Shown: positions 17,582-25,460, numbered from the stretch's first letter. The stretch: 64,000 bases of DNA from Candidatus Mediterraneibacter surreyensis (GCA_019118885.1 DWYB01000024.1:62001-126000); one strand, 5' to 3'. Translations and numbers: made by a program. Notes: generated from the sequence alone by a model not told the origin.

Positions 17582-17746
17582 AAGATTTTTTGCGCACAAT
17601 TCCCCCAGCGCTCTACCGATAAACCGTCCGTTTTCACAACAAATTATCCGCAGACCGCCGTATTCAGGGTATGCTTCGCCATTCCGCAGTATATGACAAA
17701 TACTCCGGACTGCCATGCGCATTCGTTCAGCCCGCGCCATTCGCAA
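17528..17746 (-). CDS. small open frame inside the inverted structured repeats (uncertain)
   Basis: A leftward frame of up to 72 codons contains MRMAVRSICHILRNGEAYPEYGGLRIICCENGRFIGRAL. The first Met could be at 17746 or near 17725. The ICHILRNGEAYPEYGGLRII...GRFIGRAL pattern has balanced, protein-like composition, but I cannot assign a family and see no strong ribosome binding site. It starts in copy B of the structured element and ends in copy A. It could be a cargo protein of a small repeat-bounded element, or an unexpressed frame inside a repeat. Confidence 0.3.
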   Translation of the reverse strand: MRMARAERMRMAVRSICHILRNGEAYPEYGGLRIICCENGRFIGRALGELCAKNLNSSARAIRKTALRAYYG

Positions 17747-17876
17747 AGACGCACTACGTGCTTACTGCGGCTCTGCCGCTCCTTTGCTCATATACTGGCG
17801 CTCAATTTATCACGACAGGAACAGTCTGATTCTTATGCAAGCATAAATCAGCCTGCCCCTGTCATGATAGCTGAAC
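17725..17876 (-). repeat. structured repeat element, copy B (inverted relative to copy A)
   Basis: Read on the reverse strand it repeats the plan of copy A. The closing stem is GTTCAGC/GCTGAAC. The long hairpin (17809-17868) has inner stem CTGATT/AATCAG capped by ATGC-TT-GCAT, with an outer ACAGG/CCTGT. The second domain (17734-17801) is closed by GCGCC/GGCGC, then GCAAAG/CTTTGC, with small hairpins GCGGC/GCCGC and GCAC/GTGC. Relative to copy A, at least four stems changed on both sides and kept pairing. This implies selection on structure in RNA or single-stranded DNA. Confidence 0.78.
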
Positions 17877-17951
17877 TTTTACAAAATATTACCGGCACCC
17901 GCCTTTCCCATAGCACACACTACAGACTAGGTTTATGATCCCGGTTTATGT

Positions 17952-18458
17952 CTAGCTTTTCGCTGTGATCTCCAACCCCGCAGGTACGGCTCTCTCCATG
18001 CCGCCCGCCGGGATTACGATACTCGCGATTCTTTTATGTCGATCGATTTTCCGGATCCTTCGTTCCATTCCTACCAGAGGCCCCCGGATCACATGCGTGA
18101 TGCCGTCGCGGATATATCCTTCTGACATCTCCAGATGGTGATCCTGCCCGCACAGCTCCCTCAGGAACTTCTCTTCTTCGGGCTGTATCCTCCACAGCAT
18201 GTCCGTTCCTTCCAGTACCTGGACGAATTCCCGGTATGGTTTCAGATGCTCAGACAAGGCAGCCGCATCTCCGGTCTCCATGAAAATATAATCAGGAAAC
18301 ATCTGGTATCTCTCTACATGCCAGCTTCCCTGATATCGTTTCATCCGGTCATATGTGAATACAAAAATGTCACGCAATACATCATTTGGTATATTCCGGC
18401 GGCAGGAAGACATGATCTCCTCGGCCTTTCCGGGATGGCATTTCAGTACGCACCACAT
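17952..18458 (-). CDS. LoaP/NusG-family antiterminator, first gene of the polysaccharide locus
   Basis: The 168-residue protein begins MWCVLKCHPGKAEEIMSSCRR, an NGN-domain start. FPDYIFMETGDAAALSEHLKPYREFVQVL corresponds to the polymerase-contact region, and a KOW-like tail follows (GPLVGMERRIRKIDRHKRIASIVI). It is the first gene downstream of the invertible promoter, with GGGAG eight bases before ATG 18458 and a predicted start of transcription about 47 nt upstream. The position parallels UpxY proteins behind invertible capsule promoters in Bacteroides. Sequence identity to the second paralog is low by eye, so the two may recognise different leaders or act in turn. Confidence 0.82.
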   Translation of the reverse strand: MWCVLKCHPGKAEEIMSSCRRNIPNDVLRDIFVFTYDRMKRYQGSWHVERYQMFPDYIFMETGDAAALSEHLKPYREFVQVLEGTDMLWRIQPEEEKFLRELCGQDHHLEMSEGYIRDGITHVIRGPLVGMERRIRKIDRHKRIASIVIPAGGMERAVPAGLEITAKS

Positions 18459-18476
18459 AAAATCAACTCCCTTGTC

Positions 18477-18503
18477 TTTCGCAGAGTTATCTGCTCTACG
18501 AAA
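18477..18503 (+). repeat. left recombination site of the invertible segment
   Basis: A 27-bp site has arms TTTCGCAGAG and CTCTACGAAA around the 7-bp core TTATCTG. One arm carries a single mismatch to its partner arm. The site matches the right site at 18687-18713 in inverted orientation, with the core reversed. Ten-bp arms flanking a 7-bp asymmetric core is the usual layout of a tyrosine recombinase crossover site. Confidence 0.88.
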
Positions 18504-18686
18504 CCTATATTAGTATAGCGCATCTTTTTTAGTGATTCAATAGAAATTCTTACTAATTTTTAAGTTCTTTGACTTCTAATATCCAACATATATCCATAAT
18601 ATTCTGAATTTTTACCATATTTTGTTGATATGCAGATAATATTCTGTCTGTTCTTATTACTGTATAATTCATTTTTTGTCCTGTAT
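18504..18686. promoter_or_regulatory. 183-bp invertible DNA segment (phase-variation switch)
   Basis: This AT-rich segment has no gene and is bracketed by inverted recombination sites. It contains the reverse-strand promoter listed at 18512-18540. Recombination between the sites would flip it, turning that promoter away from the polysaccharide locus and toward the 3' end of the recombinase gene. The assembled orientation is the ON state for the locus. A lone TATAAT on the plus strand at 18663-18668 would face the locus after inversion, but it lacks a good -35 box. Confidence 0.82.
18512..18540 (-). promoter_or_regulatory. sigma-A promoter inside the invertible segment, pointing into the locus
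   Basis: On the reverse strand TTGAAT (18540-18535) and TATACT (18517-18512) are separated by exactly 17 bp. The expected start of transcription is near 18505, at the inner edge of the left recombination site, and about 47 nt upstream of the first antiterminator ATG. The transcript would begin with the palindromic site, which can fold into a 5' hairpin. Confidence 0.8.
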
Positions 18687-18713
18687 TTTCGTAGAGCAGA
18701 TAACTCTACGAAA
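18687..18713 (-). repeat. right recombination site of the invertible segment
   Basis: A 27-bp site has perfect 10-bp arms TTTCGTAGAG/CTCTACGAAA around the core CAGATAA, the reverse complement of the left core. It lies 10 bp after the stop codon of the tyrosine recombinase gene. Opposite core orientation predicts inversion and not excision. Confidence 0.88.
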
Positions 18714-18723
18714 CCTTTTGTTT

Positions 18724-19743
18724 TTACGCGCCCCGCGCCTGCATTCTCTCCGCGCTGCACTGCAGTTTTCCCATGTTCGCGCGCTTCTGTTCCATAGAGG
18801 AATGTACGTATCGATTCAGTGTAATATTCACATTGGCGTGCCCCAATATCTCGCTCAGGCTTTTCACATCGAATCCCGCTTCTATGCATCGGGTGGCAAA
18901 TGTATGTCTCAGGGCGTGATAGTTGATTTCTTCCATCCGGCATTCTTTCAGACACCGTTTGAAAAGATTTTCCATTGATCTTGGCTCTACGAATTTGTCC
19001 GACCGCCCCGTCAGTATGTATGCCTCCTGAGGCATAGTCCTTATCATCTCCAGTCTCTCAAGGATAAATTCGGGGATCGGGATATCCCGCACAGAATTTC
19101 CGCTTTTGGGCGAAGTCACGATGATCTTTGTCTTTTTCGTTTCTCCCTGACCTGTCGTCTGGATCCTCTGCATTGTAAAGCGGATCTGCAGGATTGCTTC
19201 ATCGTACAGTATATTTCCCCGCTGCAGTGCACACACTTCTCCCAGGCGGAGCCCCATGAAAAGGCTCAGCAGGATCCCTGTCTTGATCAGACTGTCATCC
19301 TGAAAGAGACACTGTTCCAGTACTGCGCACTCGCTCCTGTCAAGGATCCGGACTTCATCGCTGTTCCTTCGGAATTTCAACAGTTCAAAATGGCAGGGTG
19401 CCTCCAGCCCCTGCCGTCCTGCATAACTGCAGATGCTCCGCAGCACCGTGATCATGTCTTTCACGCTTTTCTCTGACAGCCCGCCGGTTCCGTCTCTCCT
19501 GCCCTCAGAGATCTTCTGCCTGATAAAATCTCCTATATACTCTGTGGTCAGTTCAGCCACATCCGTTTTCCCCATACACGGAAGAATATGGTTCTGCAAG
19601 AGATTCCTGTATTTTATATAGGAAGACTCCTTGACCCTCATCCGTGAATTCTCCAGCCACTGCTCCGCAATCGTCTCCAGCTGGTTTACCTGACTGTTCC
19701 CCGCTACCCTGTCCAAAATTGCTGCTAACCTGTTCCTGTTCAT
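18724..19743 (-). CDS. tyrosine recombinase (site-specific DNA invertase)
   Basis: This 339-residue phage-integrase-family recombinase has a SAM-like N-terminal DNA-binding domain (about 20-115) and a catalytic domain with the full set of active residues: Arg166 in GLRLGEV, Lys213 in SPKSG, His276/Arg279 in HALRHTFAT, His302 in LGHANV and the nucleophile Tyr312 in NRYVHSS. It makes a 3'-phosphotyrosine link at its site and needs no cofactor. Its stop codon lies 10 bp from the right inverted site, and no phage or element genes are nearby. The most economical role is flipping the adjacent promoter segment. The C-terminal tail after Tyr312 is about 27 residues. Confidence 0.92.
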   Translation of the reverse strand: MNRNRLAAILDRVAGNSQVNQLETIAEQWLENSRMRVKESSYIKYRNLLQNHILPCMGKTDVAELTTEYIGDFIRQKISEGRRDGTGGLSEKSVKDMITVLRSICSYAGRQGLEAPCHFELLKFRRNSDEVRILDRSECAVLEQCLFQDDSLIKTGILLSLFMGLRLGEVCALQRGNILYDEAILQIRFTMQRIQTTGQGETKKTKIIVTSPKSGNSVRDIPIPEFILERLEMIRTMPQEAYILTGRSDKFVEPRSMENLFKRCLKECRMEEINYHALRHTFATRCIEAGFDVKSLSEILGHANVNITLNRYVHSSMEQKRANMGKLQCSAERMQARGA

Positions 19744-19959
19744 TTTTTACCATCCTCTCGTCTTTTGTAGGATCGTGAGTACAGCGGTATACCACATTTC
19801 ATTCACTTGTACTCCGATGGTAACGATTATAAAGCAACAGGTTATGAGCTGGTCTTTATACTTTCAGCATCTCATTATAGGCGACTATGACATTGGTACA
19901 CTTCCGAATATTTCGTTATTGTATTTTAGTTGTTTACGTTTTAGTTATTTACGATTTAC
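19744..19959. promoter_or_regulatory. upstream region of the recombinase gene
   Basis: This stretch of 216 bp holds the presumed recombinase promoter and leader. Two TATAAT-like boxes occur on the reverse strand, but no consensus -35 box is at the right distance, so I do not fix a promoter. A GAGAGG site precedes the ATG. At 19924-19953 a 15-bp unit is repeated twice in tandem with one difference (TTTTAGTTGTTTACG and TTTTAGTTATTTACG). Confidence 0.5.
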
Positions 19960-21090
19960 TTAATTACCATCATCTCTCCCCAGCCCTACAATTCCGGCCA
20001 CAAGTATCTTCACATCATCTATGATATAGTCAAAGGCTCCCGCCTGCCACATATTGATGAGCACCATACCGATCGGCACTGCCAGGATCATCCAGAGCAC
20101 GCCGCCCATGCGGTACCCGATGTAGATCAGGATCAGTGTGACAAGAGGATTTAAGCCCACGCTGTCTCCCACCATCTTCGGCTGTAGAAGCTGATGGACA
20201 GCCTGTGTGATGACATAGATTACGACCAGAGCGACGGTCATCTTGTAATCGCCCATGAAAAATTTGTAGACGGCCCACGGGATCATCGCCGTTCCGGTTC
20301 CGAAGAAAGGCAGGAAATCCAGAAAAGCGATCAGAAACGCCACCAGCACGAAATACCCTGTTCCGAGGGCTCCCAGTCCTACAAGCAGGATTACAAACAC
20401 GATTCCCATGATCTTGAATTGGGCTTTAAAGTATCCGCCTACAGCATACCGCAGATTGTCCATCACGAGAGTCATCCTCTTCTGCACAGACTGCGGAGCC
20501 ACTTTCTTCATCCAGCCAAGCACTTCTTCCCGCTGTACGATGAAGAAGTAAGCAGACAGAACGGATACGAGGAATCCGATCAGATAGGACGGCACCTGTT
20601 TGGCGATATTTCCCGCTGCAGTCACCGTCGGTTCGCTGATGCCGGACACCAGATTGCCCATGTATTCATCCAGGTTCTGGACTACCGCATTCCAGCCGTT
20701 CTGAATACCCGACGGCAGCCTCTCGAATACTCCGGAGAGTGTGTCTCCGATCTGTCTCAGCCCGGTTTCCAGCTGTGCATACATCTCCGGGAAATTCTGG
20801 ATCAGTGAACTGATCTCCGCCACCAGACGGCTGATCCCGAAATAAAGCGCCAGTATGATCGCAGCCAGGACCAGGATCACGATCAGGGCGGATCCCAGTT
20901 TCTTAACAATCTTAAGCCTTTTCTCCAGCCAGTTGACCAGAGGAGCGGCGATAGCCGCAATGATCCATCCCACCACGAAGGGCGCAAGGAACCGTAGCAG
21001 ATTCCAACCTATGACTACAAATGCGACGGTGGCAAGGATGCTGAACATGAGCCTTAAAGCCACCTGCCAGTAAGGGCGTCTATTTTCCAT
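19960..21090 (-). CDS. AI-2E family transporter (UPF0118 permease)
   Basis: This membrane protein of 376 residues has an N-terminal pair of helices, a long polar helical stretch (about 60-170), and C-terminal membrane helices including AFLDFLPFFGTGTAMIPWAVY and the glycine/proline-rich PKMVGDSVGLNPLVTLILIYIG typical of the family. Members export small molecules or ions; several are Na+(Li+)/H+ antiporters and others were linked to AI-2. The substrate is not predictable. It overlaps the end of engB by 11 bp. GAGAGG before ATG 21090 supports this start over 21105. Confidence 0.88.
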   Translation of the reverse strand: MENRRPYWQVALRLMFSILATVAFVVIGWNLLRFLAPFVVGWIIAAIAAPLVNWLEKRLKIVKKLGSALIVILVLAAIILALYFGISRLVAEISSLIQNFPEMYAQLETGLRQIGDTLSGVFERLPSGIQNGWNAVVQNLDEYMGNLVSGISEPTVTAAGNIAKQVPSYLIGFLVSVLSAYFFIVQREEVLGWMKKVAPQSVQKRMTLVMDNLRYAVGGYFKAQFKIMGIVFVILLVGLGALGTGYFVLVAFLIAFLDFLPFFGTGTAMIPWAVYKFFMGDYKMTVALVVIYVITQAVHQLLQPKMVGDSVGLNPLVTLILIYIGYRMGGVLWMILAVPIGMVLINMWQAGAFDYIIDDVKILVAGIVGLGRDDGN

Positions 21091-21694
21091 CCTGTTCCTC
21101 TCCATTCATGCCAAAACATTCTGATTCGACCAGTTCCCATATTTCATCTCTCCCCTGTTTCGTCTGAGAGGAGAAAGGGATCACCTTTGTTCCGGGCACA
21201 AGGGCCAGTCCTGTCTTCAGCATCTTGACGTGCTTCTGAACCTGACTGCGCTTGATCTTGTCCAGCTTGGTCGCGATGATGACCGGCTGATACCCCTGTT
21301 CGATCACCCAGTCGTACATCATCTTGTCGTTGGCGGACGGCTCATGCCGTATGTCGATGAGCAGGAACACTGCTTTAAGCTGTTTGGAGCTGTGCAGATA
21401 TCTCTCGATCATCCTGCCCCACTGTTCCTTCTCTTTCTCGGATACTCTGGCATAGCCGTAACCTGGCAGGTCCACCAGATAAAGTTCGTCGTTTATATTA
21501 TAAAAATTAATCGTCTGCGTCTTTCCCGGCGTCGCGGAGATGCGCGCATAGGACTTCCGGTTCATAAGGGCGTTGATCAGGGAAGATTTTCCTACATTCG
21601 ACTTCCCCGCAAACGCCACCTCCGGCTTGTCGTTCACCGGCAGGGGGCTGGTCACCCCGCATACCGTTTCCAGATTTATACTTCGGATTATCAT
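21080..21694 (-). CDS. engB: ribosome biogenesis GTPase EngB (YsxC/YihA)
   Basis: EngB is an essential GTPase needed for 50S subunit assembly. The 204-residue protein has the G1 motif GKSNVGKSSLIN, the G2 region with Thr (SATPGKTQTINFY), G3 DLPGYG and G4 TKLDK, in the expected order and spacing. Length is normal. AGGAGGGTAT precedes the ATG. The order lon-engB is conserved in many Firmicutes. It is 21 bp downstream of lon and probably cotranscribed. Confidence 0.95.
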   Translation of the reverse strand: MIIRSINLETVCGVTSPLPVNDKPEVAFAGKSNVGKSSLINALMNRKSYARISATPGKTQTINFYNINDELYLVDLPGYGYARVSEKEKEQWGRMIERYLHSSKQLKAVFLLIDIRHEPSANDKMMYDWVIEQGYQPVIIATKLDKIKRSQVQKHVKMLKTGLALVPGTKVIPFSSQTKQGRDEIWELVESECFGMNGEEQDGK

Positions 21695-21715
21695 ATACCC
21701 TCCTGATCTCTGATC

Positions 21716-24034
21716 TTATTCCGTTAGTGCAGCTCCCAGCACTTCATCCATATTTTCTACCGGGATGATCTCCAGGCCTTTCGTTATCTCTGCGGAAAGT
21801 TCCTCTACGTCCACTGTATTTTTCTTCGGAACAAGCACCGTCTTTATACCTGCGCTCTTAGCGGCCAGAAGCTTCTCTTTGAGTCCTCCGATGGGGAGCA
21901 CCCGGCCCCGGAGAGTGATCTCGCCTGTCATGGCAAGGTCTGAGCGCACTTTCTTCTCCGTCACTGCAGAGAGCATGGCCGTAGCCATGGTAATACCGGC
22001 GGACGGCCCGTCTTTCGGCACCGCTCCTTCCGGAATATGAACGTGGATATCATGTTTTTCAAAGAAATCTTCCGGGATGTCATACCGGCTGCTTACAGAA
22101 CGGATATAGCTGATCCCGGCTCTTGCAGATTCCTTCATCACATCGCCCAGCTGACCTGTCAACATCAGGTCTCCGCTGCCGGGCATTACATTGACTTCGA
22201 TCTGCAGGGTATCACCGCCCACGCTTGTCCATGCCAGACCTCGCACGATTCCGACTTCGGGAGCCGGATTCGCCATCTGGTATGTATATTTCTCTTTCCC
22301 AAGGAATCTGTGAATATTGCGATCTGTCACGCTGATCTTCCTGCGGTCGGTAGTCAGGATTTCTTTTGCCGCCTTCCTGCACACATTGCCGATCTCCCGC
22401 TCCAGTTGACGCACGCCCGCCTCTTTCGTATAGTTGCGCGCCATCTTCCAGATCGCATGTTTACTGAATGTAAGCTGTTCCGGCGTCAGTCCGTGTTTCT
22501 CCAGCTGTTTCGGGATCAGATGTTCCTGAGCGATATGGAGTTTTTCATTCTCCGTATAACTGCTGATCTCGATCACTTCCATACGGTCAAGAAGCGGACG
22601 GGGTATCGTCTGAAGCGTATTTGCCGTGGTGATAAACAGGACTTCCGACAGATCCAGAGGCACTTCCAGATAATGATCGCGGAACTTGCTGTTCTGTTCA
22701 CTGTCCAGCACTTCCAGAAGAGCTGAAAATGTATCTCCCTTATAGTCTGTACTTACTTTATCGATTTCATCCAAGAGCATGACCGGATTTTTCACGCCTG
22801 CCATACGGATTCCGTTTGCGATCCTTCCCGGCATAGCCCCTACATATGTCTTTCTGTGTCCTCTGATCTCAGCCTCGTCGCGCACGCCGCCCAGCGAAAT
22901 GCGGACATACTGTTTTTTCATCGCACGGGCCAGTGATCTTGCGATAGAAGTCTTTCCGGTTCCCGGAGGGCCTGCCAGACAGAGGATCGGGCTGTCGCCT
23001 TTCTTTGTCAGCGTCCTTACCGCAAGGAACTCAAGAATTCTCTCTTTCACCTGCTCCAGTCCGTAGTGATCTTCATCGAGCACTTTTTTTGCATATTCGA
23101 TATCATTGTTGTCTTTTGACGCTTTATCCCACGGCATCTCCAGCAGCGTCTCGATATAAGTCCGGATCACTCCGCTCTCCGCCGGGGAATTCAGTGAACT
23201 CTTAAAGCGGTTGATCTCTTTCTGGAGCTTTTCTTTCACTTCTTTTGGCGCCTTTAATTTCTTCAGGGAATTCTCAAACTCTTCGGCGTCCGATACAGTG
23301 GAATCTTCGCCCAGCTCCTCCCGGATCAGCTTTAACTGCTCCCGCAGGATATATTCCCTCTGGTGCTTGTCCACACGCTCCTTGACTTTCTTCTGGATCT
23401 CTTCCTTGATATTCATGATCTGGACTTCATTGACCAGACGGAAGGAAAGTTTCTCATATCGTTTCCGGAGATCCGTCTCATTTAATATTTCCTGCTGATC
23501 CGTATACTGCAGCGGAATATTCGCCGCGATCTCATCCACCAGTTTCCGGATTCCTTTGATATCCAGTAGCTGTGCGACGGATTCCTTTGACATCTTACCG
23601 TTCTTGGCGGCATACTCTATGAGCATATCCTTCAAGCTCCGCTCCATGGCTTCGCTGTTTATATCATCCGGCATGTCCTGATCGGACTCGTCGATGATCT
23701 CGACATTTGCGCGAAGATACGGGTCTGCAAATTCAATCTCTTTTAGTCGTCCTCTTGTCTCTCCTGCCACAAGGACTCTGACGATATGTTTCGGAAGCTT
23801 GATGATCTGCTTGATCGTTCCCACCGTACCGATCTCGTACACGTCGTCGATCCCCGGATTCTCTGTGTCAATGGATTTCTGTGCAGTCAGAAATATCTTC
23901 TGTTCTTCTGTCATTGCCTCCTGAATTGCAGCGATGGAACGCTGTCTGCTCACGTCGAAGTGGACCACCATCTCCGGCATGATGGTCATTCCCCTGAGCG
24001 CGACCATAGGCAGGCTCTTTATCTCGTTGTCCAT
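21716..24034 (-). CDS. lon: ATP-dependent protease La (Lon)
   Basis: Lon degrades damaged and regulatory proteins using ATP. The 772-residue protein has the N-terminal substrate domain (about 7-200), a coiled-coil linker, an AAA+ module with GPPGTGKTSIARS (Walker A) and MLLDEIDK (Walker B), and the C-terminal protease domain with the Ser-Lys dyad: Ser in PKDGPSAGITMATA and Lys in GGLKEKLLAA. Length is normal for LonA. A strong terminator separates it from clpX, and an independent promoter is expected but was not fixed. Confidence 0.97.
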   Translation of the reverse strand: MDNEIKSLPMVALRGMTIMPEMVVHFDVSRQRSIAAIQEAMTEEQKIFLTAQKSIDTENPGIDDVYEIGTVGTIKQIIKLPKHIVRVLVAGETRGRLKEIEFADPYLRANVEIIDESDQDMPDDINSEAMERSLKDMLIEYAAKNGKMSKESVAQLLDIKGIRKLVDEIAANIPLQYTDQQEILNETDLRKRYEKLSFRLVNEVQIMNIKEEIQKKVKERVDKHQREYILREQLKLIREELGEDSTVSDAEEFENSLKKLKAPKEVKEKLQKEINRFKSSLNSPAESGVIRTYIETLLEMPWDKASKDNNDIEYAKKVLDEDHYGLEQVKERILEFLAVRTLTKKGDSPILCLAGPPGTGKTSIARSLARAMKKQYVRISLGGVRDEAEIRGHRKTYVGAMPGRIANGIRMAGVKNPVMLLDEIDKVSTDYKGDTFSALLEVLDSEQNSKFRDHYLEVPLDLSEVLFITTANTLQTIPRPLLDRMEVIEISSYTENEKLHIAQEHLIPKQLEKHGLTPEQLTFSKHAIWKMARNYTKEAGVRQLEREIGNVCRKAAKEILTTDRRKISVTDRNIHRFLGKEKYTYQMANPAPEVGIVRGLAWTSVGGDTLQIEVNVMPGSGDLMLTGQLGDVMKESARAGISYIRSVSSRYDIPEDFFEKHDIHVHIPEGAVPKDGPSAGITMATAMLSAVTEKKVRSDLAMTGEITLRGRVLPIGGLKEKLLAAKSAGIKTVLVPKKNTVDVEELSAEITKGLEIIPVENMDEVLGAALTE

Positions 24035-24052
24035 TCAATTTCCTCCTCCATT

Positions 24053-24097
24053 AAGACAAAAGGCGGGTACACATGGAAATATGCCATTGTACCCGCC
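24053..24097 (-). terminator. intrinsic terminator between clpX and lon
   Basis: On the transcribed strand a perfect 10-bp stem GGCGGGTACA/TGTACCCGCC with a 16-nt loop is followed by TTTTGTCTT. It ends the tig-clpP-clpX transcript and isolates lon. Confidence 0.85.
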
Positions 24098-24166
24098 TGA
24101 TCGGCCCGGTATAGTTACGTCACGTTTACTGTATACACGAGCCCTTTCCTCTCTATAACGCCGTCA

Positions 24167-25438
24167 TTATGCACTCTCTGACGTCAGGAATGATCTTCTC
24201 TCTTCCCCGTCGCGCAGATACAGCGGTTCTCCGGTTCCGAGCACTGTTTCTTTTGTAATGCGGCACTCTTTTATCGTCTCATCCGACGGCACCCGGAACA
24301 TTGTGTCCATCATGATCTTTTCCATGATGGCGCGCAGTCCTCTTGCTCCCGTCTTACGTTTGAGCGTAGTCTCCGCGATAGCTGTAAGCGCATCCCGGTC
24401 AAACTCCAGCTTCACGCCGTCAAGTTCCAGAAGCTTCTGATACTGTTTCACGATCGCGCTTTTTGGCTCTGTCAGGATACGGATCAGAGCTTCCTTATCC
24501 AGCAGATCCAGCGATACCGTAACCGGAAGTCTTCCCACCAGCTCCGGGATCAGACCGTATTTCACAAGATCCTGGGGCAACACTTCGTGAAGAAGCACAT
24601 CCATATCGTACTCGTGCTTTTCCGCAATCTCTGCGTTAAATCCGATGGATTTTCTGTCAAGACGGGTCTCGATAATCTTATCGATGCCCTCAAATGCTCC
24701 GCCGCAGATAAACAGTATATTCGTCGTATCGATCTGGATCAGTTCCTGGTGAGGATGCTTTCTTCCCCCCTGAGGCGGTACGGAAGCAACGGTTCCCTCT
24801 ATGATCTTTAAGAGAGCCTGCTGTACGCCCTCGCCGGATACGTCTCGTGTGATCGACGGATTTTCCGACTTTCTCGTGATCTTGTCGATCTCGTCAATAT
24901 AAATGATCCCGTGCTCTGCCCGCTCGATATCTCCGTCCGCGGCCTGAATCACTTTCAGGAGGATGTTCTCCACATCTTCTCCCACATATCCTGCCTCTGT
25001 AAGAGCTGTCGCGTCTGCGATCGCAAACGGAACGTTCAGGATCTTCGCAAGTGTCTGGGCCAGCAGCGTCTTTCCGCATCCTGTAGGCCCGAGCATGAGG
25101 ATATTGCTCTTCTGGAGCTCCACACCGAGATCCTGCTCGGCCATGATCCTCTTATAATGGTTGTACACTGCCACCGAGAGGACTTTCTTCGCCTCATCCT
25201 GTCCGATTACATAATCATCCAGAAATTCTTTCATCTCCTCCGGCGTCAGGAGATTGATATCATCATATGCTCCGCCTTCATTATAATCCAGCTCTTCCTC
25301 AATGATCTCGGAGCAGATGGCGATGCACTCGTCACAGATGTATGTGCCGTTGGGTCCGGCGATCAGTTTTCTCACCTGTGCCTGCGTCTTGTTGCAGAAA
25401 GAGCACCTCACGATATCATCCATCATTTTTCCTGCCAT
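24167..25438 (-). CDS. clpX: ATP-dependent Clp protease ATP-binding subunit ClpX
   Basis: ClpX unfolds substrates and feeds them to ClpP. The 423-residue protein begins MAGKMMDD, followed by the zinc-binding domain with CSFCNKT and CDECI (four cysteines). Then come the AAA+ domain with [13 protein letters not shown] and IIYIDEIDK, the pore loop GYVGEDVE, and the sensor-2 region [17 protein letters not shown] before ATG 25438 is a better start than the GTG at 25447. It lies 22 bp after clpP on the same strand. Confidence 0.97.
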   Translation of the reverse strand: MAGKMMDDIVRCSFCNKTQAQVRKLIAGPNGTYICDECIAICSEIIEEELDYNEGGAYDDINLLTPEEMKEFLDDYVIGQDEAKKVLSVAVYNHYKRIMAEQDLGVELQKSNILMLGPTGCGKTLLAQTLAKILNVPFAIADATALTEAGYVGEDVENILLKVIQAADGDIERAEHGIIYIDEIDKITRKSENPSITRDVSGEGVQQALLKIIEGTVASVPPQGGRKHPHQELIQIDTTNILFICGGAFEGIDKIIETRLDRKSIGFNAEIAEKHEYDMDVLLHEVLPQDLVKYGLIPELVGRLPVTVSLDLLDKEALIRILTEPKSAIVKQYQKLLELDGVKLEFDRDALTAIAETTLKRKTGARGLRAIMEKIMMDTMFRVPSDETIKECRITKETVLGTGEPLYLRDGEERRSFLTSESA

Positions 25439-25460
25439 ATTCTTCACCTCATACCGACAA

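Larger units (their letters stand above)
17387..17951. repeat. intergenic region with two inverted copies of a structured element
   Basis: The 565 bp between the two antiterminator genes consist mainly of two head-to-head copies of a highly folded element (17421-17581 and 17725-17876) around a 143-bp spacer. Inside the spacer, and running into copy A, lies a small leftward open frame. If transcribed from the invertible promoter, the RNA passes through both copies, one in each sense. No promoter or terminator of standard form was identified in it. Confidence 0.75.

Noticed and set aside
18569-18600. Plus-strand TTGACT followed by CATAAT inside the invertible segment
   Set aside because: The spacing is 20 bp and the boxes are weak. 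The reverse-strand TTGAAT-17-TATACT is far better, so I do not call a second promoter here.
18663-18668. Plus-strand TATAAT near the right recombination site, a possible OFF-state promoter
   Set aside because: No -35-like hexamer at 16-18 bp upstream. It may give weak transcription after inversion, but it cannot be called a promoter.
18724-19743. Recombinase as part of an integrated prophage or conjugative element
   Set aside because: No phage, conjugation, excisionase or attachment-site genes are near, and the recognised sites are inverted, which predicts inversion and not integration.
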